DNA of 64,000 bases from Desulfotalea sp. (GTDB lineage Bacteria; Desulfobacterota; Desulfobulbia; Desulfobulbales; Desulfocapsaceae). The position numbers and the translations under genes are program-made. Below the pieces are notes generated by a model that saw only the letters and a list, made by a program, of their open reading frames with translations, did no database searches and was not told where the DNA came from. Every line of letters starts with the position of its first letter. Position 1 is the first letter of the stretch. The DNA lies in contig NVXR01000009.1 in assembly GCA_002733995.1 (NCBI GenBank), forward strand, positions 62,001 to 126,000. Direction: 5' to 3'. This document shows positions 53,770 to 62,660 of this stretch, piece after piece.

Positions 53770-54702
53770 GTGGAGATAAGAACCGCAAGTAAGCTTGAAA
53801 AGATACTTAAAAATGGACACATGGCAGTCTCAAGCGAGTGTGGACCTCCGCGCTCTAGTGATGCTAAGGGGATCATCGAGAAAGCTCATCTCATCAAAGA
53901 TCATGTGGATTGTATAAATGTAACGGATAACCAGACCTCTGTGACAAGACTTTGTAGTCTTGCTGCCTGTATTCATCTTAAACATGAGGGCTTAGAGCCT
54001 GTTTTACAGATGGTGGTAAGGGACCGTAACCGTATTGCTCTGCAAAGCGATATTCTTGGGGCAGCCTCCTTTGGAATTAACAATATGCTTTGTCTCTCTG
54101 GAGATCATCAGAGTTTTGGTGACCATCCCAGTGCCCAAAATGTTTTTGATCTCGATTCTATACAGCTTATACAGACCTCAAGATATATGAGAGACGAGGG
54201 TAAGTTCCTTGGTGGGGGGGATATTGAAAAGCCGCCCAATATGTTTATTGGTGCTGCAGCAAACCCTTTTGCCGATCCATTTAAAATAAGAGTTCCCCGT
54301 CTTGCCAAAAAAATTGCGGCGGGTGCAGAATTCATTCAGACCCAGTGTGTTTATAACCTTGAAAAGTTTGAAAAGTGGATGGAGGCAGTGGTTGAGCGAG
54401 GCCTCCACGAAAAGGTGTTTATCATGCCTGGGATTACCCCTATGCGCTCGGTTGCGATGGCCAAGTATATGGCAAAATCTGTGCCGGGGATGGATGTGCC
54501 TAAGGATGTGATTGCTCGACTTTCTGGTGTTGCAAAAGATAAGCAGGCCGATGAAGGAATAACTATTGCGGTGGAGGCCATTGAGAGGTTAAAACAGATA
54601 AAGGGAGTGGCTGGTTTCCACATTATGGCCATTGAATGGGAAGAAAAAGTTCCTGAAATTGTAGAGCGTTCCGGATTGTATCCCAGGCCGATTGTGGATT
54701 AG
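53770..54702 (+). CDS. metF: Methylenetetrahydrofolate reductase
   Basis: A 310-aa FAD-dependent TIM-barrel enzyme that reduces 5,10-methylene-THF to 5-methyl-THF. Typical blocks are SSECGPPRSSDAKGI at about 18, DCINVTDNQTSVTRLCSL at about 46, NNMLCLSGDHQSFGDHP at about 105 (the GD..G loop near flavin and folate), FIQTQCVYNLEKFEKW at about 190, and FHIMAIEWEEKVPEI near the C-terminus. It is shorter than NAD(P)H-using fusion forms, and with MetV and HdrA-MvhD alongside it probably takes electrons through that complex. The start is GTG 53770, just after the metV stop. Confidence 0.95.
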   Translation: MEIRTASKLEKILKNGHMAVSSECGPPRSSDAKGIIEKAHLIKDHVDCINVTDNQTSVTRLCSLAACIHLKHEGLEPVLQMVVRDRNRIALQSDILGAASFGINNMLCLSGDHQSFGDHPSAQNVFDLDSIQLIQTSRYMRDEGKFLGGGDIEKPPNMFIGAAANPFADPFKIRVPRLAKKIAAGAEFIQTQCVYNLEKFEKWMEAVVERGLHEKVFIMPGITPMRSVAMAKYMAKSVPGMDVPKDVIARLSGVAKDKQADEGITIAVEAIERLKQIKGVAGFHIMAIEWEEKVPEIVERSGLYPRPIVD

Positions 54703-54723
54703 ATTCGGGCAAGAGGTGTCCCC

Positions 54724-54918
54724 ATGTGTCAAACAAGTGTTTTAATGGAAAAGGATGGTCAGGAAGAGTTGTTGCTTGAAAATGTGACAGGGCTTGAGGT
54801 CACGGGAAAGAACATTACCATTACCACCCTGTTTGAAGGTGCTGCCGAGTATCAAAATGTAGCAATCAAACGTATCGATTTTTCTGGAGGGAAGGTCTTT
54901 TTACAGCAGGCGGCATAA
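54724..54918 (+). CDS. cooT: CooT-family small nickel-binding protein
   Basis: A 64-aa protein with the CooT hallmarks: it begins Met-Cys (Cys2 is the nickel ligand in the characterised Rhodospirillum protein), then VLMEKDGQEELLLENVTGLEV, TTLFEGAAEYQN and VAIKRIDFSGGKVFL, a small beta-barrel pattern. CooT homologues are thought to deliver nickel to CODH. Here the gene is 20 kb away from the CODH genes but in the metF operon, 21 bp after metF and 34 bp before another likely nickel-binding gene. AGG precedes the ATG. Confidence 0.85.
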   Translation: MCQTSVLMEKDGQEELLLENVTGLEVTGKNITITTLFEGAAEYQNVAIKRIDFSGGKVFLQQAA

Positions 54919-54952
54919 ACTGTTTAACACGATAGAGTTAACTGGAGATTAA

Positions 54953-55243
54953 ATGGATAATGTTGAGAAGTTGCGCGTTCTTTTGCAACACTGGATAGAT
55001 CATAACAAAGGGCATGTAGAGGAGTTTGAAAATTGGCGTAAACTGATGGCAGATGAAAATCAGGAAAAAACAGCCTCTCATATCACAGAAGCGATCAGAC
55101 AGATGGCGATGGTAAATGCCGAGCTCGGTAAGGCGCTGCACCAAGTGGGTGGGCCAAATGCGGCGGGGGATAAAGGCCACGAGCATGGGCATAGTCACAG
55201 CCACGACCATAACCATACTCACGACCATGACCACAAACACTAA
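54953..55243 (+). CDS. Small protein with histidine-rich metal-binding tail
   Basis: A 96-aa protein. Residues 1-67 form an acidic helical domain (LRVLLQHWIDHNKGHVEEFENWRKLM ... ITEAIRQMAMVNAELGKALHQ) with several His of its own. Residues about 76-96 alternate His with Asp, Ser, Gly and Asn and contain 11 His, like the nickel or zinc storage tails of HypB, CooJ and SlyD. Next to cooT this suggests nickel buffering for CODH/ACS, although zinc binding is equally possible. GGAG precedes ATG 54953. It is the last gene of the hdrA-metF operon, before a bidirectional terminator. Confidence 0.8.
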   Translation: MDNVEKLRVLLQHWIDHNKGHVEEFENWRKLMADENQEKTASHITEAIRQMAMVNAELGKALHQVGGPNAAGDKGHEHGHSHSHDHNHTHDHDHKH

Positions 55244-55295
55244 CCCCCATTTACCGGCCATTTCGGTGGTAACGGGGGCGATGTTCTGGCAATAA

Positions 55296-55332
55296 AAAAG
55301 GGTTTGATACCAAGGTGGTATCAAACCCTTTT
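55296..55332. terminator. Bidirectional terminator between the hdrA-metF operon and folD
   Basis: AAAAGGGTTTGATACC (55296-55311) and its exact complement (55317-55332) form a 16-bp stem with a 5-nt loop. The A-rich left end and T-rich right end allow termination in both directions for the convergent operons. Confidence 0.92.
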
Positions 55333-55356
55333 CTGTTCTTGAAGCTTTACCTACGT

Positions 55357-56250
55357 TTATGCCCCCAAGGTCTTTTTGGCAGAGGTGAGGGTGTTTTTCA
55401 TAAGCATTGCAATGGTCATTGGGCCAACACCACCGGGTACTGGGGTGATTTTGCCTGCAATTTCCCGGGCTTTTTCAAAATCGACATCGCCTTTGAGTAT
55501 GGCTTTACCGGTTTTCTCGTTCATACCAACACGGTTTACCCCAACATCAATGACGGTGGCACCAGGCTTAATCCACTCGGGTTTAACCAGATCAGGAACC
55601 CCTGCGGCTACGATGAGGATATCCGCACGTTTACAATGACCAGCGAGATCCTTTGTTCTGGTATGGACTATTGTAACCGTTGAGTTGGCACCAACACCTT
55701 TTTGGGCCATCATCATAGCGATTGGCTTGCCAACAATGTTAGAACGGCCAACAACCACAACCTCAGCTCCTGAGGTCTCGGTGCCAGAACGTACTATCAT
55801 CTCCTGGATACCTGCTGGTGTGCAGGGGAGAAAACGTACGGCATCGCCGCCAATCATGAGGCGGCCAACATTTACAGGATGAAAGGCATCGACATCTTTG
55901 TCAGGATTGATTGCATTGAGAACTTTCTTGTCATCAATATGCTTAGGCAGTGGCAACTGGACAAGGATTCCGTCTATGCTTGGATCGTTATTATACTTAT
56001 CGATCAGGGCCAGAAGATTGGCTTCTGAAATATCTTCAGGTTGATCGTCCTGGATTTCATGAAAACCAATACTGAGTGCGGTTTTTACCTTTAATGTGAC
56101 GTAGCTGATAGATGCGGGGCTGCTACCAACTAGGATGGTGACAAGACCTGGACCCCTGCCGTGCTTAGCTTTCATAGCTTCAACTTCTTGCTTAATCTCG
56201 GCAAGAATTTCTTTACGAATTTCTGTTCCACTAATAATTTCTGCGGTCAT
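55357..56250 (-). CDS. folD: Bifunctional methylene-THF dehydrogenase / methenyl-THF cyclohydrolase
   Basis: A 297-aa FolD. Catalytic and cofactor signatures are present: SISYVTLKVKTALSIG at about 50-65 with the general-acid/base Lys, the VQLPLPKHID block at about 98, VVGRSNIVGKPIA at about 166 (NADP site), and PGGVGPMTIAMLM at about 270. It converts 10-formyl-THF via methenyl-THF to methylene-THF in the Wood-Ljungdahl methyl branch. The frame can open at 56319, but ATG 56250 (MTAEIISG) matches the family and has GGGAG upstream. It is on the same strand as fhs, with 179 bp between them. Confidence 0.95.
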   Translation of the reverse strand: MTAEIISGTEIRKEILAEIKQEVEAMKAKHGRGPGLVTILVGSSPASISYVTLKVKTALSIGFHEIQDDQPEDISEANLLALIDKYNNDPSIDGILVQLPLPKHIDDKKVLNAINPDKDVDAFHPVNVGRLMIGGDAVRFLPCTPAGIQEMIVRSGTETSGAEVVVVGRSNIVGKPIAMMMAQKGVGANSTVTIVHTRTKDLAGHCKRADILIVAAGVPDLVKPEWIKPGATVIDVGVNRVGMNEKTGKAILKGDVDFEKAREIAGKITPVPGGVGPMTIAMLMKNTLTSAKKTLGA

Positions 56251-56413
56251 TATACGGTACACTCCCTGTGAAGAGGTGAATTTTGCAAGTGCGCTTTGGC
56301 GAATTGCAATGTGCAGCAAAGAGGTCTTTACTGCACATATTATAACGATTATTCGTCAAAATTAGTGCCAATTCATGTTTAAAGTCATTAACCAGACTAA
56401 CAATAAGGCACTC

Positions 56414-56429
56414 ATCCCATTAATGGGAT
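56414..56429 (-). repeat. fhs: Short palindrome at the 3' end of fhs
   Basis: ATCCCATTAATGGGAT is a perfect 16-bp palindrome directly after the fhs stop codon. It has no U-run, so it is at best a weak terminator or processing stem before folD. Confidence 0.4.
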
Positions 56430-58205
56430 TTAGAATACACCCTCAACTTTTCCGGTTTCAACATCAACGTCAATCCGTTTAAAGGCAGGGTTTGAACTCG
56501 TGCCAGGCATAAGGCTGATAGTCCCAGCAACTGGGACGATGAAGCCTGCACCACCATAGGTGAGAACCTCACGGATATTGAGACGCCATCCTGTCGGTAC
56601 ACCTTTTAGAGCTGGATTATCCGAGAGGGACAGATGGGTTTTAACCATACACATTCCCATTCCTGCGAGTTCTGGGTCAGCTTGAATTCTATCGATTTGT
56701 TTATTGGCTTCTGTTGAGTAATCAACACCGTCGGCGCCATAAACTTCTTTTGCAATGAGTTCAATTCTCTCTTTAACAGGCATATCAAGATCGTAGAGGA
56801 ATTTGAATTCAGTTTTGTCTTCACAAGCTTCAATAACGGTATTAGCAAATTCAATTGCTCCGTCACCACCTTTTTCCCAATGTCTGGAAAGAGCGACTCT
56901 GGCACCCTCGGCTTCACAAAGTTCACGTACTTTGGCAATCTCTGCATCGGTATCCGTGTAAAAAGCATTGATACAAACAACAGGGCTGATGCCAGCTTTA
57001 CGTACATTTTTAATGTGGTGAATGAGGTTTGCACAACCAGCTGCTACCCATTCTACATTCTCACTGTTGTATTCTTCCGGCATTGCTTTGCCTGGTACAG
57101 GAACTGGTGCGCCACCGTGGCACTTGAGTGCTCTGATGGTTGCAACAATAACCGCACAATCAGGCTTGAGACCAGAAAAACGACACTTGAGGTTCCAAAA
57201 TTTTTCAAATCCAATATCAGCACCGAATCCGGATTCGGTAACGTGATAGTCGGCAAGTTTCAGGCCGACTCTATCGGCAATAATTGAGCTTTGGCCAATA
57301 GCGATGTTGGCAAATGGGCCTGCATGCACAATTACGGGCTGACCTTCAAGGGTCTGCATGAGAGATGGATTAAGCGCGTCAACCATCCATGCGGTCATGG
57401 CACCGGCAACTTGTAAGTCTTCAGTGGTAACCGGCTTGCCTTTTTTTGTATAAGCAACAACGATCTTACCCATTCTTTCGCGCATGTCTTTAAGATCACG
57501 GGCGACAGAAAGAATAGCCATAACTTCGGAAGAAACAGCAATAGCAAATTTTGATTTCATCATGAAACCGTCGGCCTTACCGTTGACGCCGTCAATACCG
57601 ATGATGATGTTTCTTAGCGATTGACAACAATAGTCCATGACCCAGCCCATCTGTACATTGGTAGGATCAATATCAATTCTCTTCATGCCTGAAAGACGTT
57701 CAAGTTGCTCATCTGTGTAGTTTCTTTCATGCTGGAGCCGAGATGTCAGGGCAACCATTGCGAGGTTATGCGCATTCATAATGGCGTTAATATCGCCGGT
57801 GAAACCAAGAGAGAATGGAGTGAGAGGGATACACTGTGCAAGACCACCACCAGCAGCAGAACCTTTGATGTTCATGGTAGGTCCACCAGATGGTTGGCGT
57901 ATAGCAGCACAGACGTTTTTGCCGAGTTTTCCAAGACCTTGAACGAGGCCCATGCAAGAGGTGGATTTTCCTTCACCTAGTGGTGTAGGAGTTATTGCTG
58001 TTACATCAATATATTTGCCATTTGGAGCATCTTTTAAACGGTCGAGCACTTTTCTAAAGTCAATTTTAGCAATGAAATGCCCTTGGGGAAGAAGTTCTTC
58101 TTTGGTTAAACCAAGCTTTTCCCCAATTTCATAAATTGTTAACATTGTTTTTTCAGCTTCCTGCGCAATCTCCCAATCAGCATGTTTGGTCGGATCTAAT
58201 GGCAT
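56430..58205 (-). CDS. fhs: Formate-tetrahydrofolate ligase (10-formyl-THF synthetase)
   Basis: A 591-aa enzyme joining formate to THF with ATP, the second step of the methyl branch. The P-loop-like [21 protein letters not shown] is at about 66-86; [15 protein letters not shown] and NLHFTGDxxA-like [26 protein letters not shown] follow at about 115-155, and EAGFGADxG-like [18 protein letters not shown] at about 328. All are characteristic of Fhs. ATG 58205 (MPLDPTKH) has AAAGGAG six bases upstream; a TTG six bases earlier is less likely. It is divergent from the AMP-binding enzyme gene. Confidence 0.97.
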   Translation of the reverse strand: MPLDPTKHADWEIAQEAEKTMLTIYEIGEKLGLTKEELLPQGHFIAKIDFRKVLDRLKDAPNGKYIDVTAITPTPLGEGKSTSCMGLVQGLGKLGKNVCAAIRQPSGGPTMNIKGSAAGGGLAQCIPLTPFSLGFTGDINAIMNAHNLAMVALTSRLQHERNYTDEQLERLSGMKRIDIDPTNVQMGWVMDYCCQSLRNIIIGIDGVNGKADGFMMKSKFAIAVSSEVMAILSVARDLKDMRERMGKIVVAYTKKGKPVTTEDLQVAGAMTAWMVDALNPSLMQTLEGQPVIVHAGPFANIAIGQSSIIADRVGLKLADYHVTESGFGADIGFEKFWNLKCRFSGLKPDCAVIVATIRALKCHGGAPVPVPGKAMPEEYNSENVEWVAAGCANLIHHIKNVRKAGISPVVCINAFYTDTDAEIAKVRELCEAEGARVALSRHWEKGGDGAIEFANTVIEACEDKTEFKFLYDLDMPVKERIELIAKEVYGADGVDYSTEANKQIDRIQADPELAGMGMCMVKTHLSLSDNPALKGVPTGWRLNIREVLTYGGAGFIVPVAGTISLMPGTSSNPAFKRIDVDVETGKVEGVF

Positions 58206-58727
58206 AATCAACTCCTTTGTTAGATTGAGGCTCTGTCCGAGCCAGATGTTTTAGTACTGTGAGTTACAGGTACTTCGAAGCAAGAAAAAATAGAAACATC
58301 AAAAAATAAAAGACCCGAATCGGCCGAGAATATTGCAAGATAGAATAGGGACTGCTGTTTGAATCATAAGTCGACTCCAGTGGTTCAACGTTATACCTCT
58401 GTGATTATCACCTTGAAAAAGTGACGCATTCTGACTCGACAACATGCTTTTCGTAACATAAATCTCTATGAGAATCAATGTGTTTTACTGCTTTGAGGCT
58501 TGATTGATGCTCATTTTATATATCGTATATTACATTGTGGCTGTAGAAAATATGAGCAGATGGTGACGAAAGAACTGCTAGGATTATTTATATTAGATAT
58601 TTCGTATAAAGACTGTATGAAATATGATTTTAAGGTTGTATTATTTGTTAGAATATCGGTGGTTCTTTGCCGTAGTAATGCAAACAGGAGAAGGTTGGCT
58701 AATTCACATCACAGAATGGAGGCTTCA
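58206..58727. other. Divergent intergenic region between fhs and the AMP-binding enzyme gene
   Basis: About 520 bp. The plus frame of the AMP-binding enzyme stays open back to 58500, but the translated N-terminus there (about 76 residues) does not resemble the family, so I treat it as non-coding. No repeat or terminator is evident. Confidence 0.4.
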
Positions 58728-60218
58728 ATGAGAATGCATTCTTTGTACGATGTTTATGTAAGAAATGACAACGTCTCAAAAGACACTATCGCCCTGATGG
58801 AAGGTGATGAGACCTGCACGTTCCACGAGCTGCATACAAGCGTACTGCATGCTGCAGAATTTCTCAGTAAGAGAGGAGTCGCTAGGGGAGATCGTGTGGC
58901 GATACTTTCCATGAACCGACTTGAATTCTTTATACTTCTAGGTGCACTGGCAAGACTCGGTGCCATAATGGTTCCACTGAACTGGCGTCTTTCTCTTGGT
59001 GAGTTGGTGTATATAATAGGAGATTGTCTTCCAAAATGTTTATTTACTGATGCAAAGCACTCTGAGATTGCAAAAAAAATACAGCAAAAATGCCCTGTCG
59101 AGATCAATGACATCAATGAACTGAGGTTAAAAGAGCAAACGGATGCAACAAGATATAGCGCATCAGACTCTGAGGCGGTGTTAGCCGTTGCAGATACGCC
59201 GCTGTGTATCATCTATACAGCCGCAGTTGAAGGACATCCGCGAGGTGCCGTGCTCAGTCATTCCAACCTGATAGCCGCAAGTCTGCAGGTCATTACCTCC
59301 ATGGGGCTTTCTGCAAAAGACGTAAATCTTAATATGTTACCTCTTTTTCATATTACAGGATTAAATCTTGCCCTAGCTGTCATGCAGGTGGGGGGGCGAA
59401 ACGTCATTATAGAAAAGTTTGACGAACAAAAGGTGCTTGAAATAACAACATCTGAAAAGGTTACGCTTTGGGGAAGTTTTCCGCCGATACTTACTCGCTG
59501 TATGGCTGAGTTTACAGGTGGTAACTATGATATCTCATCATTGAAGTATGTTGTTGGGCTCGATGGACCAGAGATGATCTCTTCTTTTGAAGAGAAGGTA
59601 GATGCAAAATTTTGGATACTGTATGGACAATCAGAAACCAGCGGTTTTGTAACATTTTCTGAGGCATCAAAAAAACTAGGAAGTGCCGGGCAACAGGGGT
59701 GTTTAGTCACCTTTTGCCTGCTGGATGAGTATGGCGTAACAGTCAAAACTGGCGAAACGGGAGAGATCGCCGTGCGTGGACCCCTTGTTTTTCAGGGCTA
59801 CTGGAACCTAGAAGCTGTTAATGAAAAAACATTTCGTCAGGGTTGGCATCATACCGGAGATCTTGGTCAACTCGATACCAATGGTTATCTCTACTTTAAA
59901 GGTCGAAAGCCAGAAAAGGAGTTAATTAAACCGGGTGGTGAAAATGTCTATCCGGCGGAGGTGGAAACAGTGATCCTTGAGCATAAAGGTGTTAAGGCCG
60001 TTTGTGTAATTGGTGTTCCTGATCCAAAATTTGGTGAAGGAATAAAGGCTGTGTGTGTACTTAATGCAGGTGTGGAGTTGGAGAAAAAAGAGCTCATCGA
60101 ATTTGTTGCTGGTCGAATTGCTCGATACAAAAAGCCGCAATATGTCGAGTTTGTTGCGTCTCTTCCTCAACAAAATGAGATGATTGATAGAAATAAAGTG
60201 AAAGAATTATGGGGTTAG
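58728..60218 (+). CDS. AMP-forming acyl-CoA synthetase-like protein with altered P-loop
   Basis: A 496-aa ANL-superfamily adenylating enzyme. The N-terminal half has the TFHELHTSV and RGDRVAILSMNRLEFF blocks. The phosphate-binding loop reads IIYTAAVEGHPRGAVLSH at about 162-179, where most members have YTSGTTGxPKG: Thr/Ser-Gly are replaced and Lys is Arg. Later motifs are regular: YGQSETSG at about 300, the hinge HHTGDLGQLDTNGYLYFKGRKPEKELI at about 375-400, and GGENVYPAEVE; the C-terminal catalytic Lys region (RNKVKEL) is also present. It likely makes an acyl-CoA; the substrate is unknown. GGAGG at 58718-58722 fixes the start at ATG 58728. Confidence 0.88.
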   Translation: MRMHSLYDVYVRNDNVSKDTIALMEGDETCTFHELHTSVLHAAEFLSKRGVARGDRVAILSMNRLEFFILLGALARLGAIMVPLNWRLSLGELVYIIGDCLPKCLFTDAKHSEIAKKIQQKCPVEINDINELRLKEQTDATRYSASDSEAVLAVADTPLCIIYTAAVEGHPRGAVLSHSNLIAASLQVITSMGLSAKDVNLNMLPLFHITGLNLALAVMQVGGRNVIIEKFDEQKVLEITTSEKVTLWGSFPPILTRCMAEFTGGNYDISSLKYVVGLDGPEMISSFEEKVDAKFWILYGQSETSGFVTFSEASKKLGSAGQQGCLVTFCLLDEYGVTVKTGETGEIAVRGPLVFQGYWNLEAVNEKTFRQGWHHTGDLGQLDTNGYLYFKGRKPEKELIKPGGENVYPAEVETVILEHKGVKAVCVIGVPDPKFGEGIKAVCVLNAGVELEKKELIEFVAGRIARYKKPQYVEFVASLPQQNEMIDRNKVKELWG

Positions 60219-60508
60219 TCGACTTTGTGGGACAGGACATAACCGTTTGTTACAAAATTGTTATGTCCATGACCGAAAGCTAAATTTTGTATAATCAAAG
60301 CTTTAACGATGGAATTTAGGAAAAAGTAAGAAATGCTTACCAGCAGTCCGGCCGGCAAAAACATAAAAGTTAATGGTACTGTTGCTACTGATATCTAGTG
60401 AACATTGCGACTCTTGTCAGGTTGGAAACGTGAAAAAAACACTTTTATGTTGTCAGTCGTTGAGCTGAAAACAAGACAATGTTCGGGGGATATGGGGGCC
60501 AGATATAT

Positions 60509-60979
60509 TTAGTCCAATGAAATAGTCATAGCCGGTGTTTTGGGTAGAGCTTCATTGACCTGACTTTTTGTGTATTGTTGAATCTCTCCATCGAGGGTGA
60601 TAATCGTCCAGTTTTCTTGGGCATCACAAGCTTTTATCAGGCACTCGACGTTTGCAGAGCCTTTTATCTCCAAAACACATTCCCCGCCAATTTCACGACT
60701 GATGATAGACTCAAATTTTGTCTTTGAAGCAAGCTCTCTAAAGGTGTTGATAGCTTTTTCAAAGGTGATGATACGTTTATACTCTTCAGGGTCATCGGTT
60801 TTGATCTCTTCTCTGAGAGTTTCGATTTCTTTGGTTTGTTTTGCAATGAGTCTAATGGTTTTTTCCATCTCATTCGTCTGGTCAGAAGGGATAGAGAAAA
60901 GAATTTGTTTTTGTATATCAACATCTACTTCAAGAAAATTTATTTTTCTCAGTAGGCCCTGAGTTGTCGTCGATGGCAT
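60509..60979 (-). CDS. Protein of unknown function, 156 aa
   Basis: A soluble 156-aa protein. The first half is a charged helical, probably coiled-coil region (EMEKTIRLIAKQTKEIETLREEIKTDDPEEYKRIITFEKAI at about 36-76); the second half is a mixed fold with REIGGECVLEIKGSANVECLIKACDAQENWTIITLDGEIQQ. Three Cys are present without a metal motif. I do not recognise the family. GAGGGAG with a 6-base spacer selects ATG 60979 over the earlier in-frame ATG at 60994. It converges with the AMP-binding enzyme; 60219-60508 contains no gene. Confidence 0.7.
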   Translation of the reverse strand: MPSTTTQGLLRKINFLEVDVDIQKQILFSIPSDQTNEMEKTIRLIAKQTKEIETLREEIKTDDPEEYKRIITFEKAINTFRELASKTKFESIISREIGGECVLEIKGSANVECLIKACDAQENWTIITLDGEIQQYTKSQVNEALPKTPAMTISLD

Positions 60980-61486
60980 GATTTTCTCCCTCATTATTAT
61001 TAAAAAAGATAGCTAACTTTTCAGTAGGACATAAACGACGTACACCGTAGTCTTCTCGTATAGTACTTGTATGGCCTCAAAGCCACAGGTGAACGGGGAA
61101 AAGCCTTGGTAAACCGACACAGGCGGCGGCTTAAAAGATGGTAGAGAGCTACCTGATTAGTTATAAACTATTAAAACGGCAATGTGCTATGAACATCAAA
61201 GATATGCAAGCTGAATATTCTATAATCTAATTATTTATTGTTTGGTAAAATATATTACAAAGCTGTGGTGAAAAAAATGTTTTCTTTTTGGGAGCTGAGT
61301 ATTACAACTTGATAGGTGTAAAGTCACCGATGATAAGGCTATTTTTTATCTACTAAACGGTGAAGATAGCCGCAACTATGAGTGTTGGCCGTAATCGGCC
61401 ACTTATGAAAAACAATTTGGCGCAAAATGCGCTTCTCAAAAAAGTTTCTTTAGTCGTAACAAGTCTTTTATTTCGTAACCTTATCT
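60980..61486. other. Intergenic region upstream of the AEC transporter gene
   Basis: About 505 bp with no supported ORF. TGGCCG-taat-CGGCCA near 61386-61401 is a small perfect hairpin roughly 85 bp before the AEC start. Nothing else is evident. Confidence 0.4.
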
Positions 61487-62428
61487 ATGAATACTGATAT
61501 TTTCACTATTGTTCTGCCTGTCTTTTTAGTTATTGTTATGGGTTTTGGTCTCAAAAAAACGGGCCTGATTAATAGCAGTTTTATGTACGATCTGAACAGG
61601 TTGATTTACTACATTGCTTTACCTGCACTGCTTTTTCATAAAGTTGCAGCTGCAGATTTTGAAACAAGTTTTAATCCGAAGTTACTTGCTGCAATGGTAA
61701 TTGCTACGACAAGTTGTTGTCTTCTTTCGTATCTCTATGCAACTCTCAGAGGTTATGAGCCCGCCGTAAAGGGTGCTTTTTGCCAAGGGTCGTTCAGGGG
61801 GAATCTTGCATATATAGGGCTTGCCATAATTTACCAGGCGTATGGAGATGCAGGTTTTACGGTTGGCGGTATCCTCCTCGGCTTTTTGGTGCCGTTATTA
61901 AATTTTCTGTCGATATTTGCGTTAATTTTATCCAGGCGGAATCAGTTCTCTGAGCTTGGTTTTCACTTTTTTGTAAAACAAATACTATACAATCCTCTTA
62001 TTGTTGCGTCCCTCACAGGGGTTCTGTGGAGTTTTTTTGCCTGGCCACTCCCCATAATTATAGACAGGGCATTGGCAATTGTAACCGGTATGGCACTTCC
62101 ACTCGCATTGATTTTAATAGGGGCTTCGTTTTCTTTTAAAAAGCTTCGCGGAGACCTTGGTATAACTTTACTTGCAACCTTAAACAAAATTATTTTAATG
62201 CCCCTAGCAACGGGGGGTTTACTCTGGTTCTTTGGAATACGGGGCATGGAATTTGGGGTCGGAATGCTCTTTGCCGGTACCCCTGTTGCCGCAGCGGCAT
62301 ACATTATGGCTCAACAGTTACAGGCCGATGCGGAGTTGTCCGGCGCAATTATTGCTTTTTCTACCCTATGTTCATTGGCAACGTATACAGTTATGCTATA
62401 TATTTTTCATATGGCAGGTCTTGGATAG
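61487..62428 (+). CDS. AEC-family (auxin efflux carrier-like) transporter
   Basis: A 313-aa very hydrophobic protein with about ten predicted membrane spans arranged as two five-helix repeats, characteristic of the AEC family. Recognisable blocks are VIVMGFGLKKTGLI at about 16-29, FCQGSFRGNLAYIGLAI at about 97, and PLALILIGASFSF at about 204, plus GTPVAAAAYIMAQQ near the C-terminus. Bacterial members carry malate, malonate or other small carboxylates; the substrate here is not determinable. There is no clear ribosome site before ATG 61487. The next gene starts about 230 bp downstream. Confidence 0.88.
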   Translation: MNTDIFTIVLPVFLVIVMGFGLKKTGLINSSFMYDLNRLIYYIALPALLFHKVAAADFETSFNPKLLAAMVIATTSCCLLSYLYATLRGYEPAVKGAFCQGSFRGNLAYIGLAIIYQAYGDAGFTVGGILLGFLVPLLNFLSIFALILSRRNQFSELGFHFFVKQILYNPLIVASLTGVLWSFFAWPLPIIIDRALAIVTGMALPLALILIGASFSFKKLRGDLGITLLATLNKIILMPLATGGLLWFFGIRGMEFGVGMLFAGTPVAAAAYIMAQQLQADAELSGAIIAFSTLCSLATYTVMLYIFHMAGLG

Positions 62429-62660
62429 CTTTTCATTATGATGCTTTTAAAATAATGAAATTTTAGTATACGAAAATTGACTAATTGATCACGAATTGTA
62501 TTTACCTAACCGACGAATGAAGGTAAGTGTATAGATTAGCCAAAGGAATATGAACAGATTAAGCATGATCTAGCTCGGCAAATCTGTATAGATCGTATGA
62601 ATGCAGATAATTTTGTAAGTATAGTTTATAGATTTATCTCTAAGTGGTGAATGTGTGGTA

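Noticed and set aside
58500..58727. N-terminal 76-residue extension of the AMP-binding enzyme
   Set aside because: The translated segment does not fit the family, and GGAGG with good spacing marks ATG 58728.
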